From: Microbulbifer celer
GTDB taxonomy: Bacteria > Pseudomonadota > Gammaproteobacteria > Pseudomonadales > Cellvibrionaceae
Length of the DNA: 64,000 bases
Assembly (NCBI RefSeq): GCF_020991125.1
Contig: NZ_CP087715.1
Span: 2,631,501 to 2,695,500 of the forward strand
Direction: 5' to 3'
Made by a program: the position numbers and the translations under genes. A model generated the notes under the pieces. The model worked only from the letters and a program-made list of their open reading frames with translations, searched no databases and was not told the DNA's origin. Positions 9,409-19,500 of this stretch are shown piece by piece; position 1 is the stretch's first letter, and each line of letters starts with the position of its first letter.

Positions 9409-10602
9409 CTAGCTGACCTTGCGACACCCTCCGGTAACAAACCGTTCAATTCGATCCAGCGCCCGGCTCAGCTCAGCCTCATCCGCCGCCAGTGTCAGGC
9501 GCACATGATTGACGGCACTGGGACCAAAAGGCTTGCCCGGCAGGACAGACACCCGCTCTGCGTCCAGCAGTGCCTCGGCAAAGGCATCGCCATCTTTGGC
9601 CACATCAGAAACATCCACCATCACGAACATACCCGCTTCCGGGGAGGAGCAGTTCAGGCCCGGAATATTGTTCACACGCTCGACGATCAGATCGCGACGC
9701 TTCTCGTAGGCATCGCGCATCTGCTTCACGAAGTAGGTATCAAACTCCAGTGCAAAGGCCGCTGCCTCCTGTACAAACTGCGGCACGCCGAAAATAGTGG
9801 CACCAGCGTATTCGATCAGCCGCTCCACCAGGTCGCCCTGGGCTACTGCCCAGCCGAGACGCCAGCCGCTCATGGCGTGGGATTTGGACAGACCATCAAT
9901 CACCACCACATTGTCCAGGTGTTCCGCAGCCGCGCGCAGGGAGGTATGGCGACGGGCGAAGGTGATCATGGAGTACATCTCGTCCGAGATCAGCCAGATA
10001 TTGCGCTCGCGACAGTGGGCGGCAAGGTCCCGCAGTTGCTCCGGCGTCGCCATGGCACCGGTGGGGTTTACCGGGGTGTTGATCATCACTACGCGGGTCT
10101 CATCGCTGATGGCCTGCTTGATGGTTTCAATATCAAACGCGAAGCCCTGATCTGCAGGGCAGGCGACTTTTTTTACCTCCAGCTGCAGGGCGTCGGTAAT
10201 GGGTACGTAGCCGATATACATGGGCTCGGGAATGATGATCTGTTCACCGGGGTTCAACAGGCAGGAGAGTACGCCGTAGATGGCGTTGGTACCACCGGGA
10301 AAGACCACCACGTCGTCGGGGTCGCAGGGATGCGGACTCACTTTGCTTTCGATATCGGCGATGGCGCGGCGCAGCACCAGTTCGCCGGCGGCCGGTGAAT
10401 AGTGGGTACGGCCAACGCCGAGGCGGGCGCGGGCGTAATCGAGGATGGGTTCGGGGGTGTCGAAATTGGGATCTCCGACACACAGGAAGATGACATCTTC
10501 ACCTTTGTCGGCGAGTTCGTGGGCGCGGTCGCTGACAGCCCAGACATCGGCGTCGGCGGAGTGCAGGGCCTGGCTCTGCTTGCTGAAACGGGGTGTATAC
10601 AT
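9409..10602 (-). CDS. PLP-dependent class I/II aminotransferase (AruH-like)
   Basis: 397 residues. The PLP lysine lies in GLSKSHAMSGWRLGW. Other fold type I motifs are VGDPNFDTP, THYSPAAGELVLRRAIA, NTPVNPTGAM, LISDEMYS and GMFVMVDVSDVA. The overall sequence resembles arginine:pyruvate transaminase AruH of Pseudomonas, but the substrate is not proven and other amino acids are possible. It moves an amino group from an amino acid to a 2-oxo acid in the cytosol. The AsnC/Lrp-type gene downstream on the same strand supports a role in amino acid catabolism. Confidence 0.88.
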   Translation of the reverse strand: MYTPRFSKQSQALHSADADVWAVSDRAHELADKGEDVIFLCVGDPNFDTPEPILDYARARLGVGRTHYSPAAGELVLRRAIADIESKVSPHPCDPDDVVVFPGGTNAIYGVLSCLLNPGEQIIIPEPMYIGYVPITDALQLEVKKVACPADQGFAFDIETIKQAISDETRVVMINTPVNPTGAMATPEQLRDLAAHCRERNIWLISDEMYSMITFARRHTSLRAAAEHLDNVVVIDGLSKSHAMSGWRLGWAVAQGDLVERLIEYAGATIFGVPQFVQEAAAFALEFDTYFVKQMRDAYEKRRDLIVERVNNIPGLNCSSPEAGMFVMVDVSDVAKDGDAFAEALLDAERVSVLPGKPFGPSAVNHVRLTLAADEAELSRALDRIERFVTGGCRKVS

Positions 10603-10795
10603 CTTCGGGGTCCATCTGGTTCGACGTTTTATCGAGAACGTGTGTGGATGATGAGTGCTGATACCGCTACGTTAGCAATTGTCGCGGTAATCAATGGCGT
10701 TTCAGGCGGGGGTAAATCGCAGTCTTCCGGGGTATTTTCGGGTCACACCGCAGAAAATTCGGTTTCTGTAGTGAGGCAGCCGCAAGAGGTGGCCC

Positions 10796-10834
10796 GGCGA
10801 GACCGCGTGGCGGCAAGCCACCGGGTATCTCGCC
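10796..10834. repeat. Imperfect hairpin in the aminotransferase-esterase intergenic region
   Basis: Nested inverted repeat: GGCGAGA (10796-10802) with TCTCGCC (10828-10834), and inside it GTGGC with GCCAC. It is 65 bp beyond the esterase stop codon. No good T-tract follows on the minus strand, so it is not a clear terminator for that gene. Confidence 0.5.
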
Positions 10835-10899
10835 TTTGATTGTTACTCTGGCGCTTAGATTCAGAGACTACCGGGCTTGGATCTTTCAGCGCGGTCGGT

Positions 10900-13110
10900 T
10901 CAAAAACGGTAGTTCAGGCTCAACCCGCCCACCGTATCCTCCGGCCATACGATCACGTCGCCAGCGATGCGCAGTTTGTCGGTGACATTCACCCCTACCA
11001 TGGCGCCAGCGCCATTCTGGAAAAAGCCCTGGTTCTCACTGCGGTAGGCGGCCATGTACGCCCAGTTGCTGCGGATAGCGTTGACGCCGATGGCGAGGTC
11101 GGATTCGTCGTCGCCGCTATTGCGCTCGAGCCACAGTTCGCCAAACCACTGGCGCGCGGATTTCTCACCACAGTTGTAGAAGAAGCCGGCGCGGGCGCGC
11201 TGGTAGTCCCGCTCCTGACGCAGAACGCGAAGGCCCAATGGATCCATGCGCTGACCATAGCGGCCGGCGTAGGTATAAGCGAGATCGGTGCGTTCGCGGA
11301 AGCCATCGACCCGGATTTCGGTCCACTCCATGGAAACAAACGGCCCCATGCGGGTGTGGCCGTTGCGCACGGCGTCGAAGCCAGCGCGAATGAAAGCGTT
11401 ATAGCCGTCGCCATCGGTGTCGGCATCAAGCCGGGTGCTGAAGCTGTCGCCGAGACGAATGGTGCGGTGGATATCGTCGTAGTCGATATCGGACCAGCCA
11501 ATCCCGCCGTCCACAAACACGAAGTCGTTGTCCCAGCGGCCGAAAGCACTGAGATTGAAGTTGCGGGATTTCTGGAAGATGTCACTGGGCTCGTACTCGC
11601 TGCCGCCGTAAGACATGCCCAGCCCCCATTCAAAGTGCTCGAAGCCGGCGAAGCTCATGCCGATAAATCCGTCCCAGGCGGGAAATTCGTCGTTGTATGT
11701 ATGACCACTCCCGAGTTCGGCATGGCCGACACTGGCACCGAAGAAGACCGTGGTCTTGGGCTCCCGGTAACGCTGTGACAGCAAATGGTGATCGATGTTG
11801 ATGCGCTGCTGGCGGGTGTTCTGGTAACCGAGGTCCGGTAGTACCGCGTACTGTACCGGCGCCATCAGGGTCGCGTAGTAGTAATCCGCAAGCAGGCGTT
11901 GGCCGGCCAGTGTGGGGTGAATGCTGTCGTAGAACACCAGCATATCCGCATTGGGATCGGTGCCATTTTCTCCGTATACCGGGTGCGGATTGGCACAGTC
12001 GGTATAGCAGGTGGCGCTCTGATTGATATTGGCAAAACCGTAAGTGGCCGGATCCTGCACGATCAGCTCCAGAACCCCTTCCATATCCAACAACAGGATA
12101 TTGCCGATAGCGTTGACCTGCCGGCGCAGGGTGTCATTGAACAGTCGAGTACCGTTGTTGGCGTAGTCGATGGCGGCCTGGCCCTGAGCATATACGGCCG
12201 GCGTGCGGCCGATCCGTGGGGCATTGGTCATGACCACATAACGCGCGCCCTCCCCGTGCAAAACACGACCAGCGGTTGAAAGGAAGCTGGCAGCGCGCGC
12301 CATGGACGCCTCGGAGAGCGTGCCGCTGCGGACACCGTCGAGGATGTTGTTGCCACCGCCGTTGAGCAAATACAGATCATCCGGCCCCGGGGCGTTGCTT
12401 TCCAGGTAGCCCCTGCCGGTGGCGAAGGGCACACCGCCCAGGGTGATGTTGTTGTTCGGGTCATCCACCAGTGCCTGCAACGCGGCCGGATCGCCGAAAG
12501 CAGCGACGGCGGCCTGGGTTTCCGCAGTACTCAGGTAGGGGCTCTCCCCTGCCGCCGGGTCACAGATACGGTCCGGGCCGCAGCGGCAGGCATCCGGCAA
12601 AATGGTGGTCGCGGTGTTGTGATCGGCCACGGTGGTATCCGGAAACAGCTGCCGAAAGCGCGCAGAGCCCACCAGATCCAGTAAGACGTCGGCGGTGCGA
12701 TTGCCGCCCACGGCCCAATTGGGACCATTGCGCAGCACAGAGCCACCCAACTGTTGCAGCTGTTCCTGTGGTGTACCGGCTGCCGGGGCACAGGGAATCG
12801 CGCCACCGAATTGTGGCCCGAGGCCGAAACAGGAGTTCAAGGCAGAAACACCGAGGTCGTCGGCAAGATAGGACACTGCGGGCTGGCGTGGATAGATGCC
12901 GGCGGGGTCGTCACTGGTAAAGACACCCGCATTGCCGTTATCGGAAAGGCTGTCACCAAAAACGATCAGCGACCGATACAGTGGCGCATTCGCGTTATTG
13001 CTGTCCTGCGCCGATTGCGCGGTCGCACTGACACAGGCAATACTCGCCGCCAGAATCAACTGGCCGCATTCGCGAAGAAATAGGGGTGCTTTTTTAGCGC
13101 TGTTGATCAC
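10900..13110 (-). CDS. GDSL/SGNH autotransporter esterase
   Basis: 736 residues from the GTG at 13110, preferred because GGAGG lies five bases upstream; an ATG at 13122 is the alternative. A signal peptide is followed by an SGNH hydrolase passenger: block I VFGDSLSDNGN (nucleophile Ser), block III GGGNNILD and block V DSIHPTLAGQRLLAD (catalytic Asp/His). The last roughly 280 residues are an autotransporter beta-barrel made of alternating strands and ending in LSLNYRF with the C-terminal Phe. The family (EstA-like) displays an esterase or lipase on the outer membrane surface. The natural substrate is unknown. Confidence 0.92.
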   Translation of the reverse strand: MINSAKKAPLFLRECGQLILAASIACVSATAQSAQDSNNANAPLYRSLIVFGDSLSDNGNAGVFTSDDPAGIYPRQPAVSYLADDLGVSALNSCFGLGPQFGGAIPCAPAAGTPQEQLQQLGGSVLRNGPNWAVGGNRTADVLLDLVGSARFRQLFPDTTVADHNTATTILPDACRCGPDRICDPAAGESPYLSTAETQAAVAAFGDPAALQALVDDPNNNITLGGVPFATGRGYLESNAPGPDDLYLLNGGGNNILDGVRSGTLSEASMARAASFLSTAGRVLHGEGARYVVMTNAPRIGRTPAVYAQGQAAIDYANNGTRLFNDTLRRQVNAIGNILLLDMEGVLELIVQDPATYGFANINQSATCYTDCANPHPVYGENGTDPNADMLVFYDSIHPTLAGQRLLADYYYATLMAPVQYAVLPDLGYQNTRQQRINIDHHLLSQRYREPKTTVFFGASVGHAELGSGHTYNDEFPAWDGFIGMSFAGFEHFEWGLGMSYGGSEYEPSDIFQKSRNFNLSAFGRWDNDFVFVDGGIGWSDIDYDDIHRTIRLGDSFSTRLDADTDGDGYNAFIRAGFDAVRNGHTRMGPFVSMEWTEIRVDGFRERTDLAYTYAGRYGQRMDPLGLRVLRQERDYQRARAGFFYNCGEKSARQWFGELWLERNSGDDESDLAIGVNAIRSNWAYMAAYRSENQGFFQNGAGAMVGVNVTDKLRIAGDVIVWPEDTVGGLSLNYRF

Positions 13111-13166
13111 GCTGGCCTCCATGCCACGAACAAATTTCGAGGCAAGTATAGGTCAGCGCGTCGCCT

Positions 13167-13691
13167 TCACTGGCTTTCCGGAACGGATTGCCGCCCCCGG
13201 GTATCGGATTCCAACAACGGCACCAGCACACCGCTGATAAACGCCGCCAGCAGGCTCCATACCAGTGCGATGACCAGCAGGCACTGCCACACCGGACGCC
13301 CCCAGTCGAGCGGAGCAAAGTAGACCGAATTGCAATAGAAAGCAGGTGCCGCCACTGCGCTGAGGATCGCCGCGAAAAAAGGGCGTTTGATGACAGGGCT
13401 GAGGAAGTGCCGTACCACCGTGGCCAACATGGCCCAGATACAGATCGACCAGGCGGGAGGCAGGTTGGTGCGATAGTGATGCACATCGGCCGCCATAAAC
13501 GCCCATTCAATGCCAAAACCGATAAAGATAAAGCTCAGGACCAGGAAAATATCTCGCACATCCCGCCACAGCACGAAGTGCAGCATCAGGACAGTAAACA
13601 GGGCAATCAGTGCCGGCGCGTTGCCAAACAGCAGGGCCGTCCACCATCCGGCCACAAACAGCAGAAAGTTGACCAGCTTTTTTGATGTCAT
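13167..13691 (-). CDS. DUF2878-like inner membrane protein
   Basis: 174 residues with about six hydrophobic helices (VNFLLFVAGWWTALLFGNAPALIALFTVLML and others) and short loops. ATG at 13691 is chosen because AAAGAG stands six bases upstream; the frame is open for 23 more codons. It resembles the uncharacterised DUF2878 membrane family. It lies between the esterase and photolyase genes, all on the minus strand, without obvious functional ties. No catalytic motif is seen. Confidence 0.75.
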   Translation of the reverse strand: MTSKKLVNFLLFVAGWWTALLFGNAPALIALFTVLMLHFVLWRDVRDIFLVLSFIFIGFGIEWAFMAADVHHYRTNLPPAWSICIWAMLATVVRHFLSPVIKRPFFAAILSAVAAPAFYCNSVYFAPLDWGRPVWQCLLVIALVWSLLAAFISGVLVPLLESDTRGRQSVPESQ

Positions 13692-13779
13692 TGGCGACTC
13701 TTTCATCAGAACCAATTCTGTACCACGAGCGCTCGTGTGCGGCCCTTGAGGACCGCGCACTCGTTCTACCCAGCGCGGG

Positions 13780-15252
13780 CTATAACTTCAAGTTAGCAAA
13801 GGCTTCAATTGCGCGTTTACGGGATTCGGTCACATTGCAGATGGGGAGGGGATAACTTTCCAGCGGTGGCGGACAATGGATGTCTTTTGCGGAAAGCCCG
13901 CGCAACTGTGGTAGAAACCTGCGGATAAATTTCCCCTCGGCGTCAAATCTTTTCGACTGGCTGTAGGGGTTGAACACGCGGAAATACGGCGCCGCATCGG
14001 TGCCGGTGGACGCGGCCCACTGCCAGCCACCATTGTTGGCGGCGAAATCCGCGTCTACCAGCTGTTGCATGAAATAACGCTCACCGCGGCGCCAGTCGAT
14101 CAGCAGGTTTTTGGTCAGGAAGGAGGCCACCACCATCCGCAGTCGGTTGTGCATCCAGCCGGTCTGGTTCAGCTGCGCCATGGCCGCGTCGACAATGGGC
14201 ACGCCGGTTTCCCCATCGCACCACGCCTTAAAATCTTTCTCGCTCCGGGACCAGGGCACGCGCTCAGTTTCCGGTTTGAACGGTTTGTTGCGACACACTT
14301 TTGGGTAGTTCACCACCAAGTGTTGGTAAAACTCCCGCCATATGAGTTCATTCAGCCAACTGCTGGCACCTTCACCCCGCCCGACCCAGCGCCCGCCATT
14401 CTCTTCCAGTGCCAGTTGCACACACTGGCGAACAGAGACAGCGCCGCAATTGAGGTATGGAGACAGTCGCGACGTACCATTGATCGCGGGGAAGTCCCGA
14501 CACGCCTCATAATCCGGCAGACGGGCCTCAAAATCCTGCAACAGCTTCCTCCCCGCAGGTTCACCGGCGTGCCACTGCAGTACCCGCCCACGGCCACCGG
14601 GCGCAACGCCGTAATCGCCGACGGTTTTCGGAATCGAACGCACCAGATTGTTTTCGGACGCCAGCGCAATCCATTCCGGCCATTGATCCCGGTGTGCCTG
14701 CGGGCGCGCGCTCGGCGCCGGCAGCGGGGCAAAACTTTCGTCACCATGGCGGGCAATAAAGGCGCGTTTGAACGGGGTAAATACCTTGAAGCCGTCGCCA
14801 CTGTTGGTGGCCAGGCTGCCCGGGGGAATCAGGGTGCGGTCAGTGCTGTACTCCACCGGCACCCGAAGGGTTCTCAGGGCGGCGCGCACCGCTTGATCCC
14901 GCTCCAATTCATTGACGGGATACTCGGCATTGGCGAACAACGCCTCCACTTCGAGTTTTTCCACCAGCTGTTTTAGCAGTTCCGGCACCCGATCAAACGT
15001 GGGCACCTCGAGGAAATACAGTGAAATGTGTTTTTTCGCCAACGCATCCTGCATGACCTGCAGAGAGCGCAGACGCATGGCCACTACATTGTCGCCATCA
15101 CCGTGACTGGCCCAGGTCTCGGGACAGGCGATATAAACCGCCGCCAAAGCCTCACAGCCCCTGTCAGCCCGATACAGAGCGGTGTTGTCGTGTACACGTA
15201 AGTCATTGCGCAGCCACACCAGGCCACGCTTGTAGGCTTTTTGATCACTCAT
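13780..15252 (-). CDS. phrB: Deoxyribodipyrimidine photolyase (class I CPD)
   Basis: 490 residues. Repairs cyclobutane pyrimidine dimers using blue light and FAD. The N-terminal antenna domain begins GLVWLRNDLRVHDNTALYRA. The C-terminal FAD domain shows WLNELIWREFYQHLV, MHNRLRMVVASFLTKNLLIDW, and GGWQWAASTGTDAAPYFR with FNPYSQSKRFD, all standard for class I CPD photolyases. The minus-strand neighbour 44 bp upstream is a DUF523-DUF1722 protein; the DUF1722 protein YbgA also neighbours phr in E. coli, so they are likely one transcript. Confidence 0.95.
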   Translation of the reverse strand: MSDQKAYKRGLVWLRNDLRVHDNTALYRADRGCEALAAVYIACPETWASHGDGDNVVAMRLRSLQVMQDALAKKHISLYFLEVPTFDRVPELLKQLVEKLEVEALFANAEYPVNELERDQAVRAALRTLRVPVEYSTDRTLIPPGSLATNSGDGFKVFTPFKRAFIARHGDESFAPLPAPSARPQAHRDQWPEWIALASENNLVRSIPKTVGDYGVAPGGRGRVLQWHAGEPAGRKLLQDFEARLPDYEACRDFPAINGTSRLSPYLNCGAVSVRQCVQLALEENGGRWVGRGEGASSWLNELIWREFYQHLVVNYPKVCRNKPFKPETERVPWSRSEKDFKAWCDGETGVPIVDAAMAQLNQTGWMHNRLRMVVASFLTKNLLIDWRRGERYFMQQLVDADFAANNGGWQWAASTGTDAAPYFRVFNPYSQSKRFDAEGKFIRRFLPQLRGLSAKDIHCPPPLESYPLPICNVTESRKRAIEAFANLKL

Positions 15253-15296
15253 TATTCAGGTGCCGTCAGCAAAAAGGTCTCAACGTAAGATGGGAA

Positions 15297-16313
15297 TCAG
15301 TGGAAGTCACACAGTCCCAGTTCCGCGGGCTCAGCCGCCAGCAACACCTGACTGTGAATAAAGCCGTGGGGACTGCGGGGCAGGTAGTGGCGCAACAGGG
15401 TGAGCACGGCGGATAGCGGTTTGTGCCCCAGTCGATATTCTTCTATCAACTCCGTGAGCTCTGCTTTTTCCGCACGGTCGAGAAACTCGCTCAGGTGACC
15501 GGCACTGTGCATCAGCGCGTTGGTGCGATCCTTGCGGCTGGCCGGGCGTGAGAGAATATTCATGATGCCGCCGCGCACTTTAAACGCCAGTTCATCTTCC
15601 GGCATCGAGCGCGCATCCGCCAGCAGACGACCGAGAGCGCGGGTCGCTTCCTGGTTGTGCGCCAGCAGCAGGTATTTGTAGGCGGTATAGAAATCGATGA
15701 TCCGCGCCAGGCGCGACGGGACCCTCTCCGGGTCGCCCTCCGTCTCTGTATCCGTCATTTCCACGCAGCGGAACCAGGCGTCGTAGGCGAACACCCGGGT
15801 AAGAAAATTCTCCCGCAACTCGCTGTTGTTCAGTCGCCCCACCTCTTCCATGGGCAGATGGGGGAAGCGCTGCTGCAGACGGCGGGCAAATACACCCACG
15901 CCCTCGCTGTCGATGCCGTGACCATTGTCGAGATAGCGACGCACGCCGCGCAGGCCACAGCTGGGGGAATTCTGCATCAGAATGTAGCCGCGGACTTTTT
16001 CCAATTCGGGTACCACGGAATCCGCATAATCCCGCAGCGGCGCGGTCACATCCACCGAGGAGTCCTCCACCCCCACTACCCGCACCGCATCCACCGGCGC
16101 GCTGGCCTTTTCCACCAGCAGGTGAATCGGCTTGCGCGGCACCCCCATACCAATGGCCACTTCCGGGCACAGGGGCACATATTCAAAGCACTGACTCAGC
16201 AGTTCGGTGCAGACCTTGCTGTGCTTGTGGCCGCCGTTGTAGCGCACCGGATCGCCCATGGCGCACTGGCTAATGCCGATGGGTATCTTGGACTGGCGGG
16301 GTTTGATATTCAC
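15297..16313 (-). CDS. DUF523-DUF1722 (YbbK-YbgA) fusion protein
   Basis: 338 residues. The first half is DUF523 (IPIGISQCAMGDPVRYNGGHK, CPEVAIGMGVPRKPIHL, LMQNSPSCGL with conserved Cys). The second half is DUF1722/YbgA (FYTAYKYLLLAHNQEATRALGRLLA). GTG at 16313 is chosen because GAGGAG lies nine bases upstream and the conserved sequence starts just after it; the frame is open to 16562 but that part is not family-like. It is expressed upstream of photolyase. YbgA-type proteins are uncharacterised; the pairing suggests a light- or DNA-damage-related role, which is inference. Confidence 0.88.
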   Translation of the reverse strand: MNIKPRQSKIPIGISQCAMGDPVRYNGGHKHSKVCTELLSQCFEYVPLCPEVAIGMGVPRKPIHLLVEKASAPVDAVRVVGVEDSSVDVTAPLRDYADSVVPELEKVRGYILMQNSPSCGLRGVRRYLDNGHGIDSEGVGVFARRLQQRFPHLPMEEVGRLNNSELRENFLTRVFAYDAWFRCVEMTDTETEGDPERVPSRLARIIDFYTAYKYLLLAHNQEATRALGRLLADARSMPEDELAFKVRGGIMNILSRPASRKDRTNALMHSAGHLSEFLDRAEKAELTELIEEYRLGHKPLSAVLTLLRHYLPRSPHGFIHSQVLLAAEPAELGLCDFH

Positions 16314-16536
16314 TCGGCTGGACTCCTCGACCCTGCTGTTCGACGCCACTACGCGACTTCTCTCAGTGTACAGTACGCCGAAGCAGACAATACGGATGAC
16401 CGCCAGGTACTCGCCTTCTGTCGATGCGCAATATCCGTGCAGTTCGCCACACAAATAGCGCGAATTGTTGCGCAGGCAGATCCCGCCGCTAAAATGCCAG
16501 TCCTTCTTTATATAGAACCGTTTTTGGGGCCCCCGA

Positions 16537-19500
16537 ATGATTCCAGCACTGCGCGAAGTCAATGAAGTACAGGCGCTCTACCTGCAGTATCTCGAAGCGC
16601 TGAAGCAGGCCGGTTTCCGCGGCGATCTCAGCCCCAGTTACGCCAGCCGCACGGTGCTATCCACGGACAACTCCATCTACCAGGTCCTGCCCCAGGCGGT
16701 GGTCTACCCTCGCGACGAGCACGACCTGCAGCTACTGATGCAACTGGCGGATCGGGAAGACTTCCACGCGGTGGTACTTTCCCCCCGCGGCGGCGGCACC
16801 GGCACCAATGGTCAGTCCCTGACCGACGGCATCGTGGTGGATATCTCCCGGCATATGAACCGCATCCTTGAGATCAATGCCGAAGAAGGCTGGGTGCGGG
16901 TGCAGACCGGTGTGGTCAAGGATCAGTTGAATGCGGCGCTCAAGCCCCACGGGCTGTTCTTCGCGCCGGAGCTTTCCACCAGTAACCGCGCCACTATCGG
17001 CGGCATGATCAATACCGATGCCTCCGGTCAGGGCTCCTGCCTCTACGGCAAAACCCGGGACCACGTGCTGGAATTGAAAACCGTGCTGATGGGGGGCGAG
17101 CTGTGGCACTCCCACGCCATTGACGACGATAACCTGGCAGAAGTGGCCGAACAGGAAAGCCGTGCTGGCAGGATTCACCAGCTGGTAGAGTCCATCGCGC
17201 GCGAAAAGCGCGACCTGATCGACGCCAAGTTTCCCAAACTGAATCGCTGCCTCACCGGCTATGACCTGGCGCATATCCGGGATGAGGAAAAAGACAAAGA
17301 CGGGCGCTTCAACCTCAACAATATCCTGTGTGGCTCCGAGGGCACTCTGGGCTTTATCGCCGAGGCCAAGCTCAATGTGCTGAAGATTCCCAAGTGCGCC
17401 GCCCTGGTCAACCTGAACTACGACCATTTCCAGGATGCGCTCAAAGACGCCACCGACCTGATGCAGGCCGGCCCCACCTCCATCGAGACCGTAGACAGTA
17501 AGGTGTTGCAACTGGCCATGGGCGACATCGTCTGGGACAGCGTGAGTGAATTCTTCCCCCAAGACGACAGGGCGGTAAAAGGCATCAATCTGGTGGAGTA
17601 CACCGCCGATTCCGAAGAGGCACTGGAAGCGGCACTGAAGAAGTTCACCGCCCACGTGGACAGCGTGATCGGCCAGCCGGGCAAAAGCTTCGCCTACACC
17701 ATTGCCCGCGGCCACGCCCAGGTGAACAAAATCTGGGGCATGCGCAAGCGCGCGGTGGGGCTGCTGGGCAATGCCCAGGGGGAAGAGCGCCCGATTCCAT
17801 TTGTGGAAGACTGCGCGGTACCGCCGGAAAACCTCGCGGACTTTATTGCCGAGTTCCGCGCTGCCCTGGACGCCGCCGGATTCGCCTACGGCATGTTCGG
17901 CCATGTGGATGCCGGCGTGCTGCACGTGCGCCCCGCCATCGATATGAAAGATCCGGAGCAGGCCAGGCAGGTGCGCATCATCACCGAGCAGGTGGTGGGG
18001 CTGGCAAAAAAATACAATGGCCTGTTGTGGGGCGAACACGGTAAGGGCGTGCGCTCGGAGTTCGCACCGGAATTCTTCGGCGAGCTCTACCCCGAGCTGC
18101 AGAAAATCAAGGCGGCCTTCGACCCGCGCAACCAGTTGAACCCCGGCAAGATCGCCACTCCCAGCGCCGCCTCCGGCCTGCTGAAAATCGATGAAGTGCC
18201 CACCCGGGGTGAACACGACCGTCAGATCCCTGCCCAGGTATGGGAAGGTTACGCCGAGGGTGTCTACTGCAACGGCAACGGTGCCTGCTTCAACTGGAAC
18301 CCGGACGACGCCATGTGCCCGTCCTACAAGGCCACCCGCGACCGGGTGCACTCCCCCAAGGGCCGCGCCTCGCTGATGCGGGAATGGCTGCGCCTGCTGG
18401 CCGAGCGTTCGGTGGATCCGGAAGCCGTGGCGCGCAAGAGCCGAGAGCAGTCCTTTATTGTCGGGCTGCCGGGCCGGTTCAAAAATTCCCTCGCCCGCGC
18501 CCGCGGCGAGTACGACTTCAACCACGAGGTCAACGAGGCCATGCAGGGGTGCCTGGCGTGTAAATCCTGTGCCGGCCAGTGTCCGATCAAGGTGGATGTC
18601 CCCACTTTCCGCGCCAAATTCCTTGAGCTTTACTACAGCCGCTACCTGCGTCCGATGAAGGATTACTTCGTCGGCAGCCTGGAATTCCTGATGCCGCACC
18701 TGGCGCGGATACCGCAACTGTACAATTTCCCCCTGCGCCTGAAGCCAGTCCGCTGGGTACTCGAGCGCGGCCTGGGGCTCGCCGACAGCCCTGCGCTCTC
18801 CACCACACGGCTGGAAAAGGCCATGGGCGAGCTGGGCGTTCCCTTCGCCACCGCCGACACTCTGAAGGCACTGGGACCGGCACAGCGCAAGAAGTCCGTG
18901 ATCATCGTGCAGGATGCCTTCACCAGTTATTTCGACACCAGCGTGGTGGCGGATACCCTGCGCCTGCTCAAGCTGCTGGACTTCAACCCGCTGGTGGCGC
19001 CGTACCGCGCCAATGGCAAGCCGCTGCATGTACACGGCTTCATGCGCCAGTTCTCCCGGGTGGCGGAGGGCAACAGCACCTTTCTCAACAGCCTGGCGGA
19101 AAGCGGGGTCCCGCTGGTGGGTATCGACCCATCCATGACCCTCACCTATCGCTCCGAATACCGAAAATTGCTGGGAGACAAGGCACCGTCAGTGCGACTG
19201 CTACAGGAGTGGCTGGCGGAACACAGCGAGCACCTCGCTGGCAATCGCAACCGCCTGAAGCGCGGCCAATTCACCCTGCTGCCCCACTGCACGGAACAGT
19301 CCAATGCCGCCGGCTCCAGCAAACAGTGGCAGCAGGTGTTCAGCGCTCTGGGGATGGAGCTCACCAGCGAGTCGGTGGGTTGTTGCGGCATGGCCGGCAC
19401 CTACGGCCACGAGATGGCCAACCGGGAGACATCCCGCACCATCTTCCAGCAGTCGTGGGCGCCAAAACTGAACGGCGACACCAGTACAACCCTGGCTACC

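Noticed and set aside
9364-10398. Plus-strand open frame of 344 codons
   Set aside because: Antisense to the PLP aminotransferase, which carries the lysine motif SKSHAMSGW.
10796-10834. Hairpin as terminator of the esterase gene
   Set aside because: No T-tract on the minus strand after the stem, so it was listed only as a hairpin.
16732-19035. Long minus-strand open frame of 767 codons
   Set aside because: Antisense to the YdiJ-type dehydrogenase with clear FAD and Fe-S motifs; no family resemblance in the shadow frame.
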